DNA from: Bacillota bacterium
GTDB lineage: Bacteria > Bacillota > Clostridia > Acetivibrionales > DSM-1351
Length of the DNA: 30,929 nucleotides
Assembly (NCBI GenBank): GCA_023444055.1
Contig: JAEZRV010000006.1
Coordinates: 1-30,929, forward strand
Direction of reading: 5' to 3'
The position numbers and the translations under genes were made by a program. Below are positions 7,104 to 15,238 of this stretch, in pieces; the stretch's first letter is position 1; the number at the start of each line of letters is the position of its first letter. The notes beneath the pieces were generated by a model. It was not told the origin of the DNA. It saw only the letters and a program-made list of their open reading frames with translations, and ran no database searches.

Positions 7104-10100
7104 ATGGCATATAATAAACTAAAAAAATTAATAAGATTAATAGCTGTATTAGTGATTATTGCTTTTACAATAACCTTTGGATTACCAACGCAGCAGATTG
7201 TACAAGCAAAGCAGCAGGAACAGCAGCAGGAACAAACCGTTCAGTCAAAAAAGGCAGCACTTGCTGAAAACTATGAAAAACCAACGACTCAGACAAAGCT
7301 TGGCAGTTTTGTAGATGATCTATACAAGTGGTATGAAACACTTAAAGCAGATATTGACTCAAATGATTTGAGTAAACTGCAAACAGATCAAAAAAGTGCA
7401 ATAGAAGCATTGAAGAGTCTCCGCAGTGAAATAGACCTTGAGCTTTCAAATAACGAAAAAACGCTTGAGAAGCTCAATGCGAAAAAGGCACAGCAAAGGC
7501 AGGAAGAATTCAAGACTCAGGTGAACAGCAAGCTTGATGATTTCGAAGCCATGTTTCAAAGCCTTGGTACTACCACACCCAAAGAGCTAAAAAGCTTTCT
7601 GTTTAAAAGTTCTCCAAATAGCTCAAATAATACTACAAATGACTTGAAAAAGAAAATCGAAGAAATAGGAAAAATTCTGAAGCCGGAACAGGCACAGCAA
7701 CCACTTGGAGCATTGCCACACAGTAATGTAGATGTTGCTCCTCCTGCACCAGCAACAGGTTCAGAATCTTCTGCTGCATATATTTCAACAACATCAGGGG
7801 CGATAACCTCAGACCTTCCAAAAACACCAACATCGGAAGACCTTGCTGAGACTCCGGAAGTAACATTTTCACAAGACATAAAAACACTTGCAGACAGCTT
7901 AAAAACATCTGTAAAGATATATGAATATGTAAAAAACAATATAGATTTTGAACCTTACTACGGCTCAAGAAAAGGAGCTGTCGGAACTCTCAGGCAGATG
8001 TCAGGAAATGACTATGATCAGGCATCACTTCTAATCTCAATGCTGAGGTACAAAAACATACCTTCTCGCTATGTGAAAGGTACTGTTGAAATACCAATCA
8101 AAAAAGCACAGGCATGGGTTGGTGCTGAAACACCTGAAGCAGCAGTGAAAGCTCTTGGCGCACTGGGAGTTCCTTCAGTTGCTATGGTATCTGGCGGGAA
8201 AATTTCTGCTGTCAGAATAGAGCATGTCTGGGTAGAAGCATATGTTCCTTATGAAAACTACCGTGGTATTGGAAAAGGGACGGGCAAAAAGATATGGGTG
8301 CCTTTAGACCCGAGCTTTAAGCAGTATGAGAAGGTAGCAGGTCTGGATATCAAAGCAATCGCAGGTGTTACAGATGAACAAATACAAAATGCTTTCAAAA
8401 TCAACGCAGAAAAGTCAATATATGGAGACACGATAACAAGTGTAAACATTGATAAAATGAGCAGCTTTATAGATACCACAACGCAAAAGCTACAACAATA
8501 TATTAATGATAATGATCTAAAAGATGCAAGTGCACAACAATTAACAGGCGGAAAGAAAATATTACCTCAAAAACTCGGATTACTGCCACTAACACTGCAA
8601 TATAAAACAATAGCAGTACTCTCGGAAAGTAATATATTACCAGAAGGCAATAGTGAGAAAATTAGCTTTTCTATTAAGGGGAGCGACCCATATAACCTTA
8701 ACTTTAGTGGTGAAGACGATTTTGATATTGAGCTTAAAGCAGTTGAACTTTACGGAAAAAGAATTACTTTGACATGGGTTCCTGCAACTTCAGAGGACGC
8801 TACTGTTATAAATAACTATGGAGGTGTTTTTAAAACTCCTGCATATATGATACAGCTCAAACCGCAACTGAAAGCAGATGGAAAGGTAATTGCTGAGGGT
8901 AAGGCAGTAGGATTCGGATACAGGCAGCAATTCACAATAGCAATGGGACATGTAGGACAGGCTGTTGAAAATGTAACAAACCCTGTCACAGTGGGCGGTA
9001 TATACAGTATATCCTTTGATTACGGAAAGATAGACATAACAGAACTCAATACTGTTAAGGAAAGGCTTTCAGCAGTAAAGGACAAGGCAACCGAAGCTGA
9101 TATTTATACCGATGAAGTATTAGGTGAAATACTAAATAGCGTGGGGAAGGCATATTTTGGACAGCTAGACGGATATAACTCAATGATATCAAAAGCAATG
9201 AATGTTTACTCTATACGTCAAGTCAGTGAAGCAATGACTGGGTATGCACCAAAAGTGAGCTATTTGTTTAATACTCCGGTAGAGGTAAATGGCGGTTCAT
9301 TCTTTATAGATGTGGATCACGATGTAGTTGGCGTAAATAGCCTTGATGGCAAGGATAATAATGAAATAGCCTATATGATGAATACTGGAGTTATCGGCTC
9401 TGCTATGGAGCATGGAATATATGAACAAGTATTTCAGCTGCCATCTGTATCAACAATAAAGATACTTACAGAAGCAAGCAATAGAGGTATTCCGATATAT
9501 ACTATCAATAAGAGTAATATAGCCAAATTAAGTGAATTGAATGTTTCTGCTGCTGTAAAAACAGACATAACAAATGCAGTCAACAGTGGAAAGACAGTAA
9601 CGATTCCTCAGAAGGAAATCAGGTATTACGACTGGCAGGGTGCAGGCTACATAGTAATGAATCCTGAGACTGGTGCTGCAGCGTATATGATAAGTGGCGG
9701 ACATGCAGGTGGTTCGGCGGCTATTGATATAATGGTAACTTTAGCAGGATTGGCAACACTGATATGGGCTATTTTTGATACAATAGCAATAGCTGGGGCG
9801 TTCCTTGCAGCAGCCAACCCAATAGTAGGATTTATATTCTATGCTCTTTATGTTGTTAGCTTAATCAGTGTGTTTATGACGTTGAATGATATAATAATGT
9901 TCTGGCAGACGGGCGATTATGAGTATGCGAGTCGGTTAATGGGAGATTTAATTTTAAATCTGGCTACGTTTGGCTTATTTAAAGCACTTAATGCAATAAT
10001 ACCTGGTGCTAAGGCTTTATTCAATGCACTTAAAGGTAAGATGGATGATGTTTCAAGAGCAGCAAAGAATCTGGGTGATGATATAGCTGATCCTATTATA

Positions 10101-11024
10101 AGGCATAATGGACCAGATGCATTACCTAAGGCTGAAAAGATAATTAAGGACTTACAAAACAAAGGTATAGATGATAACATTATCAAAAAGGCTGTAGATA
10201 ATGAGGGCATGGATGGAGCTAACAATATTCAGAAATTGCTTGATAGTGGTAAAGTTACAAAAGAACAATTAGCCAAATTTACTGATGAAAATCTAAATCT
10301 CGGAAGTATTGGAAAGTTTTTGGATGATGGAATGAGTGCAGACAGCGCTGCTAAATTGACTAAGGCTACCGAGGAAGGGATAATTGTACCAGATGCTTGG
10401 AATGGGAAGCTATTAAGTCAGACAGGTGATGTATCTCATTTGACGAATAGGGAATTATCAGAAGTAGATAAGTTACTGAAAGCAGGTCATGATGTTGATG
10501 TCGATGCTATAAAAACATTAAAAAGTCAAGCGGATTCATTAGCTGATAACTATGCAAGAAATGTAAACAATCTACCTGATAATACGCTTTCAAACTTAAG
10601 CAAGGAATATCCACCTTCAGCTCAGCCATCCAAGATTTTAAGCAGTGAACTTGAAGCTGCGGGTATCTCAAGACCAGCGAATTCAGAATGTCATCATATT
10701 GTACCAGTGAATCAGGTGAGTCAGAAGATTAGGGATATACTTTCTAAAAATGGAATAAATATAAATTCGGCTGCAAATGGAGTGTACCTACCGAATTCTG
10801 CTAATGCTAGCTGGCCTGGTCAAGTTACACATTCGGCGTTTTCAAACTTTACTGATACAGGTAATCCTATGTTCAGACATGGGCAAACATATATTGATTA
10901 CATTTCATATAATATAATCGATATAAATAATAGTGGCTTAGGAAAACAAGGACTACTTAATTTTCTAGAACAGACCAGAAAAGATTTACTTGATGGAAAT
11001 ATTGATTTTTTATACAATGATTAA
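7104..11024 (+). CDS. Secreted polymorphic toxin: transglutaminase-like domain and C-terminal AHH nuclease
   Basis: This is a 1306-residue exported protein. Signal peptide residues 1-35 (cleavage near VQA); Q/K-rich coiled-coil segment 36-195; Pro/Ser/Thr linker 200-255; transglutaminase-like domain about 262-410, with the GNDYDQASLL segment (301-310), EHVWVEAY (His374) and WVPLDPSFKQYE (Asp402). The usual catalytic Cys position appears to be Asn302, as in the RHS-associated branch of this family. Hydrophobic segments at about 872-935 and 945-970 precede a helical linker, then the toxin tip: ECHHIVPV (Cys1196-His1197-His1198), ININSAANGVYLP, and His1243 and His1259 near the end. That pattern fits the AHH family of HNH/EndoVII-type nucleases. 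It lies between the giant secreted protein and an immunity gene 15 bases downstream. The architecture (exported stalk, hydrophobic segments, variable nuclease tip, immunity gene) is that of contact or secreted competition toxins; delivery route and target are not shown. Confidence 0.82.
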   Translation: MAYNKLKKLIRLIAVLVIIAFTITFGLPTQQIVQAKQQEQQQEQTVQSKKAALAENYEKPTTQTKLGSFVDDLYKWYETLKADIDSNDLSKLQTDQKSAIEALKSLRSEIDLELSNNEKTLEKLNAKKAQQRQEEFKTQVNSKLDDFEAMFQSLGTTTPKELKSFLFKSSPNSSNNTTNDLKKKIEEIGKILKPEQAQQPLGALPHSNVDVAPPAPATGSESSAAYISTTSGAITSDLPKTPTSEDLAETPEVTFSQDIKTLADSLKTSVKIYEYVKNNIDFEPYYGSRKGAVGTLRQMSGNDYDQASLLISMLRYKNIPSRYVKGTVEIPIKKAQAWVGAETPEAAVKALGALGVPSVAMVSGGKISAVRIEHVWVEAYVPYENYRGIGKGTGKKIWVPLDPSFKQYEKVAGLDIKAIAGVTDEQIQNAFKINAEKSIYGDTITSVNIDKMSSFIDTTTQKLQQYINDNDLKDASAQQLTGGKKILPQKLGLLPLTLQYKTIAVLSESNILPEGNSEKISFSIKGSDPYNLNFSGEDDFDIELKAVELYGKRITLTWVPATSEDATVINNYGGVFKTPAYMIQLKPQLKADGKVIAEGKAVGFGYRQQFTIAMGHVGQAVENVTNPVTVGGIYSISFDYGKIDITELNTVKERLSAVKDKATEADIYTDEVLGEILNSVGKAYFGQLDGYNSMISKAMNVYSIRQVSEAMTGYAPKVSYLFNTPVEVNGGSFFIDVDHDVVGVNSLDGKDNNEIAYMMNTGVIGSAMEHGIYEQVFQLPSVSTIKILTEASNRGIPIYTINKSNIAKLSELNVSAAVKTDITNAVNSGKTVTIPQKEIRYYDWQGAGYIVMNPETGAAAYMISGGHAGGSAAIDIMVTLAGLATLIWAIFDTIAIAGAFLAAANPIVGFIFYALYVVSLISVFMTLNDIIMFWQTGDYEYASRLMGDLILNLATFGLFKALNAIIPGAKALFNALKGKMDDVSRAAKNLGDDIADPIIRHNGPDALPKAEKIIKDLQNKGIDDNIIKKAVDNEGMDGANNIQKLLDSGKVTKEQLAKFTDENLNLGSIGKFLDDGMSADSAAKLTKATEEGIIVPDAWNGKLLSQTGDVSHLTNRELSEVDKLLKAGHDVDVDAIKTLKSQADSLADNYARNVNNLPDNTLSNLSKEYPPSAQPSKILSSELEAAGISRPANSECHHIVPVNQVSQKIRDILSKNGININSAANGVYLPNSANASWPGQVTHSAFSNFTDTGNPMFRHGQTYIDYISYNIIDINNSGLGKQGLLNFLEQTRKDLLDGNIDFLYND

Positions 11025-11039
11025 GGGGGTGTATTTGCA

Positions 11040-12317
11040 TTGAAATTATGGGAACTCAGAATTGATACTGGATTTGATGTGCTTTATACAAATGATGAAA
11101 ACATTAAACAGCTAATGGAAGGATTTGATGGCGCTTCCCAATCGAATAACTGGAAGCCGGTTGAACTAACTACTTGGGAGTCTGGAATTGAGGGTGATAT
11201 AATAAGTTATTCAGAAAGTCCAGACATACCACTGTTTACAAATAAAGCTATTTATGCACTGGAAGATCTTATAAAAGATTCAGTAGAGTTTTTGCCTATA
11301 ATCCATGAAAAGTATAATTGCTTTGTTGTAAATGTTATAGATGTACTGGACTGTCTAAACTATAACGAAGCAAAATTAAATAGGTGGGGTGTAATTGATA
11401 AATACGATTTTATAAAAGAAAAGGTAACCGGTCATCATATTTTTCGGATAGCGATAAAAGATCGTAAGAGACCATATCTTATTCCTATAGTATCTGATGA
11501 ATTCAGGCAAAGAGTTTTGGATTTAGGAATAACAGGCCTAAGATTTAGACTAGTATGGGATTCTTGCACTCAAAGTAAGAAAAGTAGTATATATGATGAA
11601 AAGAATCCATCACTCAGAGTTATTGAAACAAAAGATTTTTTAGAACATATACAAAGTCAGCTTGGCTCGGTAAAAAGTATTATTCCAGCTAGCTCAAAGC
11701 TTTTTACAGAAGTTGACATATATCATTTTGAACCTACTAAAAACATAAATTTTAATACTTTAATTACGAAGGGTAACAGCTATTTTAAGATGAGCGCCCC
11801 TTCATCGGTGGATAGTGCATATGCAGAATTGATAATGCATATGCCTAGTAACTGGAATGTATCTGAACATATGGTAAATGATGTGGTATATGGCTGGCCT
11901 TTATGCCTTTTACGAGAATTTGGTAAGATGGTAATGAGACGCGGATATTGGCTTGGACAATGGTTTGTATTTCCAAATCAATCAGAAGAAGATTTAAAAA
12001 ATACTTATGCTGCCTTATTAGGAGGACAGAAGTTTGATTTTAATTCCAACATTAGTCCATATAGTCCGGGTACGGATTATTGCGGAGTCATGATTGTCCC
12101 TCCACTTCCAATAATCTCTAATATATTTAAAATGAAGTATATAGATCATGGTAAATATTTGGAAGGAGAATGGCCAATTTATTTTCATACACTATTACCA
12201 CTTTATAAAGATGAAATAATGCTTTATTTTAAAGAAGGAAAGGAGAACTTTGTTAAAAGGATTAGTGAATATGGAATAAATAACATGTTTGATTTGAATC
12301 GGAGAAGTATATGTTGA
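11040..12317 (+). CDS. Two-domain immunity protein: Imm11 (DUF1629)-like plus SUFU
   Basis: This 425-residue cytoplasmic protein lacks a signal peptide and is expected to neutralise the AHH nuclease of the gene 15 bases upstream. Residues 1-175 match the Imm11/DUF1629 pattern: WKPVELT, FTNKAIYALEDL (66-77), VVNVIDVLDCL (97-106) and IVSDEFRQRVLDLGITGLRF (150-169). Residues 220-420 match the Suppressor-of-fused (SUFU) family: IYHFEP, TKGNSYFKMSAP (243-254), YAELIMHMPSNW (261-272), YGWPLCLLREFGK (284-296) and a WFVFPN segment. SUFU proteins in bacteria are known immunity proteins for several nuclease toxins. I keep the TTG start because AAGGGGGTG overlaps the preceding stop codon at a 9-base spacing. 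A single protein with two immunity folds is unusual. Domain assignments rest on motif memory, not on a profile search. Confidence 0.78.
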   Translation: MKLWELRIDTGFDVLYTNDENIKQLMEGFDGASQSNNWKPVELTTWESGIEGDIISYSESPDIPLFTNKAIYALEDLIKDSVEFLPIIHEKYNCFVVNVIDVLDCLNYNEAKLNRWGVIDKYDFIKEKVTGHHIFRIAIKDRKRPYLIPIVSDEFRQRVLDLGITGLRFRLVWDSCTQSKKSSIYDEKNPSLRVIETKDFLEHIQSQLGSVKSIIPASSKLFTEVDIYHFEPTKNINFNTLITKGNSYFKMSAPSSVDSAYAELIMHMPSNWNVSEHMVNDVVYGWPLCLLREFGKMVMRRGYWLGQWFVFPNQSEEDLKNTYAALLGGQKFDFNSNISPYSPGTDYCGVMIVPPLPIISNIFKMKYIDHGKYLEGEWPIYFHTLLPLYKDEIMLYFKEGKENFVKRISEYGINNMFDLNRRSIC

Positions 12318-12352
12318 TTCTAAACTCAGTAAATAGATAGTAAAAATCAGGA

Positions 12353-12398
12353 GAACAGTATCTGGAATAAATATTTATGTTTCGGATGCTGTTCCTTT
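12353..12398 (+). terminator. Candidate terminator of the toxin-immunity operon
   Basis: A 12-bp stem (12353-12364 GAACAGTATCTG with 12383-12394 CGGATGCTGTTC, two U-G wobbles in RNA) is followed by CTTTATAAT. It sits 35 bases after the immunity gene stop. The U-tract is short, so termination may be partial. Confidence 0.5.
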
Positions 12399-12440
12399 AT
12401 AATATTAAAATACAGTGTTTTAATACCCTGTTAAAATTAA

Positions 12441-12458
12441 GGTTCTGGTGCAAATACT
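12441..12458. repeat. IS6 left terminal inverted repeat
   Basis: GGTTCTGGTGCAAATACT, matching the reverse complement of 13049-13066 at 16 of 18 positions and starting with the IS6-type GGTTCTG. Confidence 0.8.
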
Positions 12459-12494
12459 TCAGAATCAATATACTCATACCAGAAAGCTAGTCTT

Positions 12495-13005
12495 TTAAGC
12501 CAGTGCACCCATTATCTTGTTTATAAATTCAACCTCTGAAAGAACACATTGAACTTCTTCAATCTGTCCTTTTCGAATCATATGCATTATTTCAATTCCC
12601 GCTATGAGGAGAGGAAAGAGCTCTTTTAAGAAACTTTTTGGCCGATTTTTTATCACGGTTCATAGACAACCAAAAATCTATAGTATTTCCAGAGGAGTCT
12701 ACAGCAAGGTAAAGATACATATATTTACCACAGATTTTTAAATAAGTTTCATCTAGACGCCATAAATCATTGCTAGGTTTTAGATACTTTCTTATATTTT
12801 TACTCAGAATAGGCGAATATTGAAGAACCCAGCGATAGATGGTGGAAGGATGTATACTTAGACCTCGTTCTTGCATTATTTCAGATAAATCTCGAAATGA
12901 GAGACTGTATTTCAAATACCAACGAACATACAAAATACTGATACTCGATTCATAGTGTTTCCATTTAAATAGATTTGATTTCCCAAAGTATATACTCGCT
13001 ACCAA
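12495..13005 (-). pseudogene. IS6-family transposase with internal deletion and frameshift
   Basis: The minus-strand frame from ATG 13005 gives a clear IS6-type transposase N-terminus: VRWYLKYSLSFRDLSEIM (27-44), a helix-turn-helix with STIYRWV (54-60), the first catalytic Asp in LDETYLK (Asp85) and the second in AVDSSGN (Asp103). The frame then stops at 12592-12594. In another frame the C-terminal end resumes at GIEIMHMIRKGQ (12597 downward) and ends EFINKIMGALA at 12495-12497. The central segment with the catalytic Glu and the residues around it is missing, roughly 75 codons by comparison with typical members. The enzyme is dead, although the ends could still be moved by a related transposase. 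Confidence 0.85.
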
Positions 13006-13048
13006 TAATAAAACATTATTTTAACATAGGTCTTGCAGAAGAGTCAAA

Positions 13049-13066
13049 AGTTTTTGCAACAGAACC
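13049..13066. repeat. IS6 right terminal inverted repeat
   Basis: AGTTTTTGCAACAGAACC on the plus strand, the IS6-type outer end and partner of 12441-12458. It lies 43 bases upstream of the transposase start at 13005. Confidence 0.8.
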
Positions 13067-13084
13067 TAATTAAATGTTTGTAAT

Positions 13085-13131
13085 AAAAATCCAGCTTAAA
13101 GTGGTGTTTGTCCTTTGAGGTGGATTTTTTT
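13085..13131 (+). terminator. Rho-independent terminator beyond the IS6 remnant
   Basis: A 17-bp stem with two mismatches (13085-13101 with 13113-13129, outer arms AAAAATCCA and TGGATTTTT) and an 11-base loop is followed by a T-run. The A-rich left arm allows action in both directions. It may be the original terminator of the operon to the left, displaced by the IS, or it may insulate the cluster on the right. Confidence 0.65.
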
Positions 13132-13501
13132 GTTTAAACATTTTTTATGTAATATGCTTAGGTGATAACATTAGTTACTAGAATAAACATGAAAAACATA
13201 TACAAAATTCCAAATAATGAAGGATTTTAACAAATTGGTGTTGAATTATAAGCTATTCGTAAAAAATATATTAATAGTTGTAAAAAAATAGAATTAACGA
13301 CAGGGTGTTTAGTGTAACTTTTATTTGAACGGATAAAGTTGTGCTTAATATGTTTTGCCTAATGGTAATAACAGTTTGACAACATGCATTATTAAAATTT
13401 ACTTTTACATTATGAGACATATTTAAGGCAATGATGAATTAGTTTGCAACATTTTAGTATGTTTATGAAGCAACAAATGATAGAGATAGTGAGGACGATG
13501 A
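13132..13501. other. 370-bp intergenic region upstream of the PAPS-reductase-like gene
   Basis: This very AT-rich stretch has no open frame I can support on either strand. Its right half holds a candidate promoter (13376-13405), and a Shine-Dalgarno (GAGGA, 13491-13495) closes it. I see no RNA gene or recognisable riboswitch. Confidence 0.5.
13376..13405 (+). promoter_or_regulatory. Candidate promoter of the PAPS-reductase/dGTPase cluster
   Basis: TTGACA (13376-13381) matches the -35 consensus exactly; an 18-base spacer leads to TACTTT (13400-13405). Transcription would start about 90 bases before ATG 13502. The -10 is imperfect. Confidence 0.45.
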
Positions 13502-15223
13502 ATGATTCAGTATATATGTAAAAAATGCAATGTGCCTATGGAAACTGAAAGATGTACTTATTGTGGACAAAAAACAATTTCGTCTTCAGCAATATATTGG
13601 TGTTATGAATGTAATATACCTATTTATACGGATACATGCCCTTGCTGCAAAAATAAAGGAAAATATGTATCAACTGATTTGAGACCAGTATTTCCAAAAG
13701 AAAAATTACTTTTAGGGATTATATTAAAGAAAGAGAATCCATTATACTTTGATAACTCATCTGTTTGGTGTAGCAATAATTTTTATATTGTCGATGGGGA
13801 TAAAATAGTGATCTCAATATCTAAAATAAATTCACTTCCATTAGATGAGATTAGAAAAATTAAGGAAAGTTATGATAAGCATGTTAATGATATTGATGTT
13901 ACTTACTACAATGAAATGAAGGCAAAGTTTGTTTCGGCTAATAGTGTTAGGTTTAATGAAATAAATGAAGAGGCAGTTAGATATATTAGGAGCTATTCAG
14001 ATACATATGCGGTTGAAGATATGTTTGTTTCATTTAGTGGTGGAAAAGATTCTACTGTTACATCTCATCTTGTAACTAAAGCATTAGGCACTAATAATGT
14101 TTTGCATATTTTTGGTGATACAACTTTAGAGTTTGACAAAACCTATGAATATAAAAATAGGTTTAGAACAAATGAAGTGTCTAAAGGTATTCCAATAATA
14201 TCAGCTAAAAATAGAGAAAAGAATTTCCAAGAATTATGTAAGGTTATTGGACCACCTAGCAGGGTTATGAGATGGTGCTGTACTGTTTTTAAAACTGGTG
14301 CAATTACTCGAACAATATCTGCTACATTTAAAAATAAGACTAATATACTCACTTTTTATGGAATTAGAAAAAGTGAATCTGTAAGTAGAAGCAAGTATGA
14401 AAGAGAAAGTGAAAGCCCAAAAATTGCAAAACAAACTGTAGTTTCACCAATTATTGACTGGTTAGATTATGATGTGTGGCTATATATTTTAAAAGAAAAT
14501 ATTGATTTCAATGAAGCTTATGAACTAGGATTTTCTAGAGTTGGGTGCTGGTGCTGTCCTAACAATGGTTATTGGTCGGAGTTTCTGTCTAAAGTACATA
14601 TGTATGACCAATATAAAAATTGGAGAAACCTATTAGTCGAATTTTCTAAACAAATAGGCAAGCCAGATCCAGAAGAGTACATAGACAGTGGAAACTGGAA
14701 AGCTAGACAAGGCGGTTATGGTTTAGAAGTGGCTAAAAAATCAATAATATCATTTAAACCGTGTGCAACAGAAGATAATTCTTTTAATTATGAATTGCAA
14801 AAGCCAATTACCGAGGAACTATATGAATTGTTCAAACCTTTTGGCTATATTAATAAGGATTTAGGAAATAAAAGGTTAGGCGAAGTTTATATTATTGATA
14901 AAAAGGGGAATGTAGCATTAGTTATTCAAGGTAGGATAGGAACAACAAAATTAAAAGTTACTATAAAAAAAATAAATATTGCAAGAGCACGTTCAATGAA
15001 AGTAGCAGAAGGCAAAATACAATGCCAGTTGACAAAATACCAGATGTGTATGGGATGTAGAGCTTGTGAGGGTGTTTGCAAATATAATGCTATTTCCGTA
15101 AAAGAAATAGAAAATGGAAATACAGAATATAAAATTGATGATGAAAAATGTATAAGATGCGGTGAGTGTGTAGGACATTATAATGCTGGGTGCTATATGA
15201 GGAAGGTACTAGCGATAAAGTAG
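13502..15223 (+). CDS. PAPS-reductase-like ATP-PPase with zinc ribbons and 2x[4Fe-4S] ferredoxin domain
   Basis: This 573-residue cytoplasmic protein has, in order: two zinc ribbons (Cys6/9/18/21 and Cys34/37/46/49); a linker; a phosphoadenosine-phosphosulfate-reductase-type ATP-PPase domain with the PP-loop SGGKDST (179-185), RWCCT (Cys259, Cys260) and GCWCCP (Cys349, Cys352), a CC...CxxC set that could ligate an Fe-S cluster as in APS reductases and DndC; and a C-terminal ferredoxin module (Cys516/519/522/526, then Cys550/553/556/564 with an odd seven-residue last gap). The architecture resembles archaeal PAPS-reductase/ferredoxin proteins, but no sulfate-assimilation partner is nearby. Homologous domains serve anti-phage systems (DndC, SspD, BrxP of type 4 BREX). 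It heads a cluster with a membrane protein 15 bases downstream and a dGTPase beyond that. GAGGA lies six bases before the ATG. A redox or sulfur-transfer role is likely; the substrate is unknown. Confidence 0.8.
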   Translation: MIQYICKKCNVPMETERCTYCGQKTISSSAIYWCYECNIPIYTDTCPCCKNKGKYVSTDLRPVFPKEKLLLGIILKKENPLYFDNSSVWCSNNFYIVDGDKIVISISKINSLPLDEIRKIKESYDKHVNDIDVTYYNEMKAKFVSANSVRFNEINEEAVRYIRSYSDTYAVEDMFVSFSGGKDSTVTSHLVTKALGTNNVLHIFGDTTLEFDKTYEYKNRFRTNEVSKGIPIISAKNREKNFQELCKVIGPPSRVMRWCCTVFKTGAITRTISATFKNKTNILTFYGIRKSESVSRSKYERESESPKIAKQTVVSPIIDWLDYDVWLYILKENIDFNEAYELGFSRVGCWCCPNNGYWSEFLSKVHMYDQYKNWRNLLVEFSKQIGKPDPEEYIDSGNWKARQGGYGLEVAKKSIISFKPCATEDNSFNYELQKPITEELYELFKPFGYINKDLGNKRLGEVYIIDKKGNVALVIQGRIGTTKLKVTIKKINIARARSMKVAEGKIQCQLTKYQMCMGCRACEGVCKYNAISVKEIENGNTEYKIDDEKCIRCGECVGHYNAGCYMRKVLAIK

Positions 15224-15238
15224 ATAGGGGTTAATGCA

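Larger units (their letters stand above)
12441..13066 (-). mobile_element. Defective IS6-family insertion sequence
   Basis: The terminal inverted repeats are preserved: left end GGTTCTGGTGCAAATACT (12441-12458) and right end, read on the minus strand, GGTTCTGTTGCAAAAACT (13066-13049), 16 of 18 matching and of the IS6/IS26 type. The 626-bp length is shorter than the roughly 800 bp of intact members because the transposase gene has lost an internal segment. The flanks (AAAATTAA left, TAATTAAA right) do not form an exact 8-bp target duplication. It separates the toxin operon from the downstream defence-like genes. Confidence 0.85.

Noticed and set aside
7104..11024. RHS/YD-repeat or LXG (type VII) toxin
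   Set aside because: No YD repeats, no DPxGL-type RHS cleavage motif and no LXG N-terminus; instead there is a Sec-type signal peptide.
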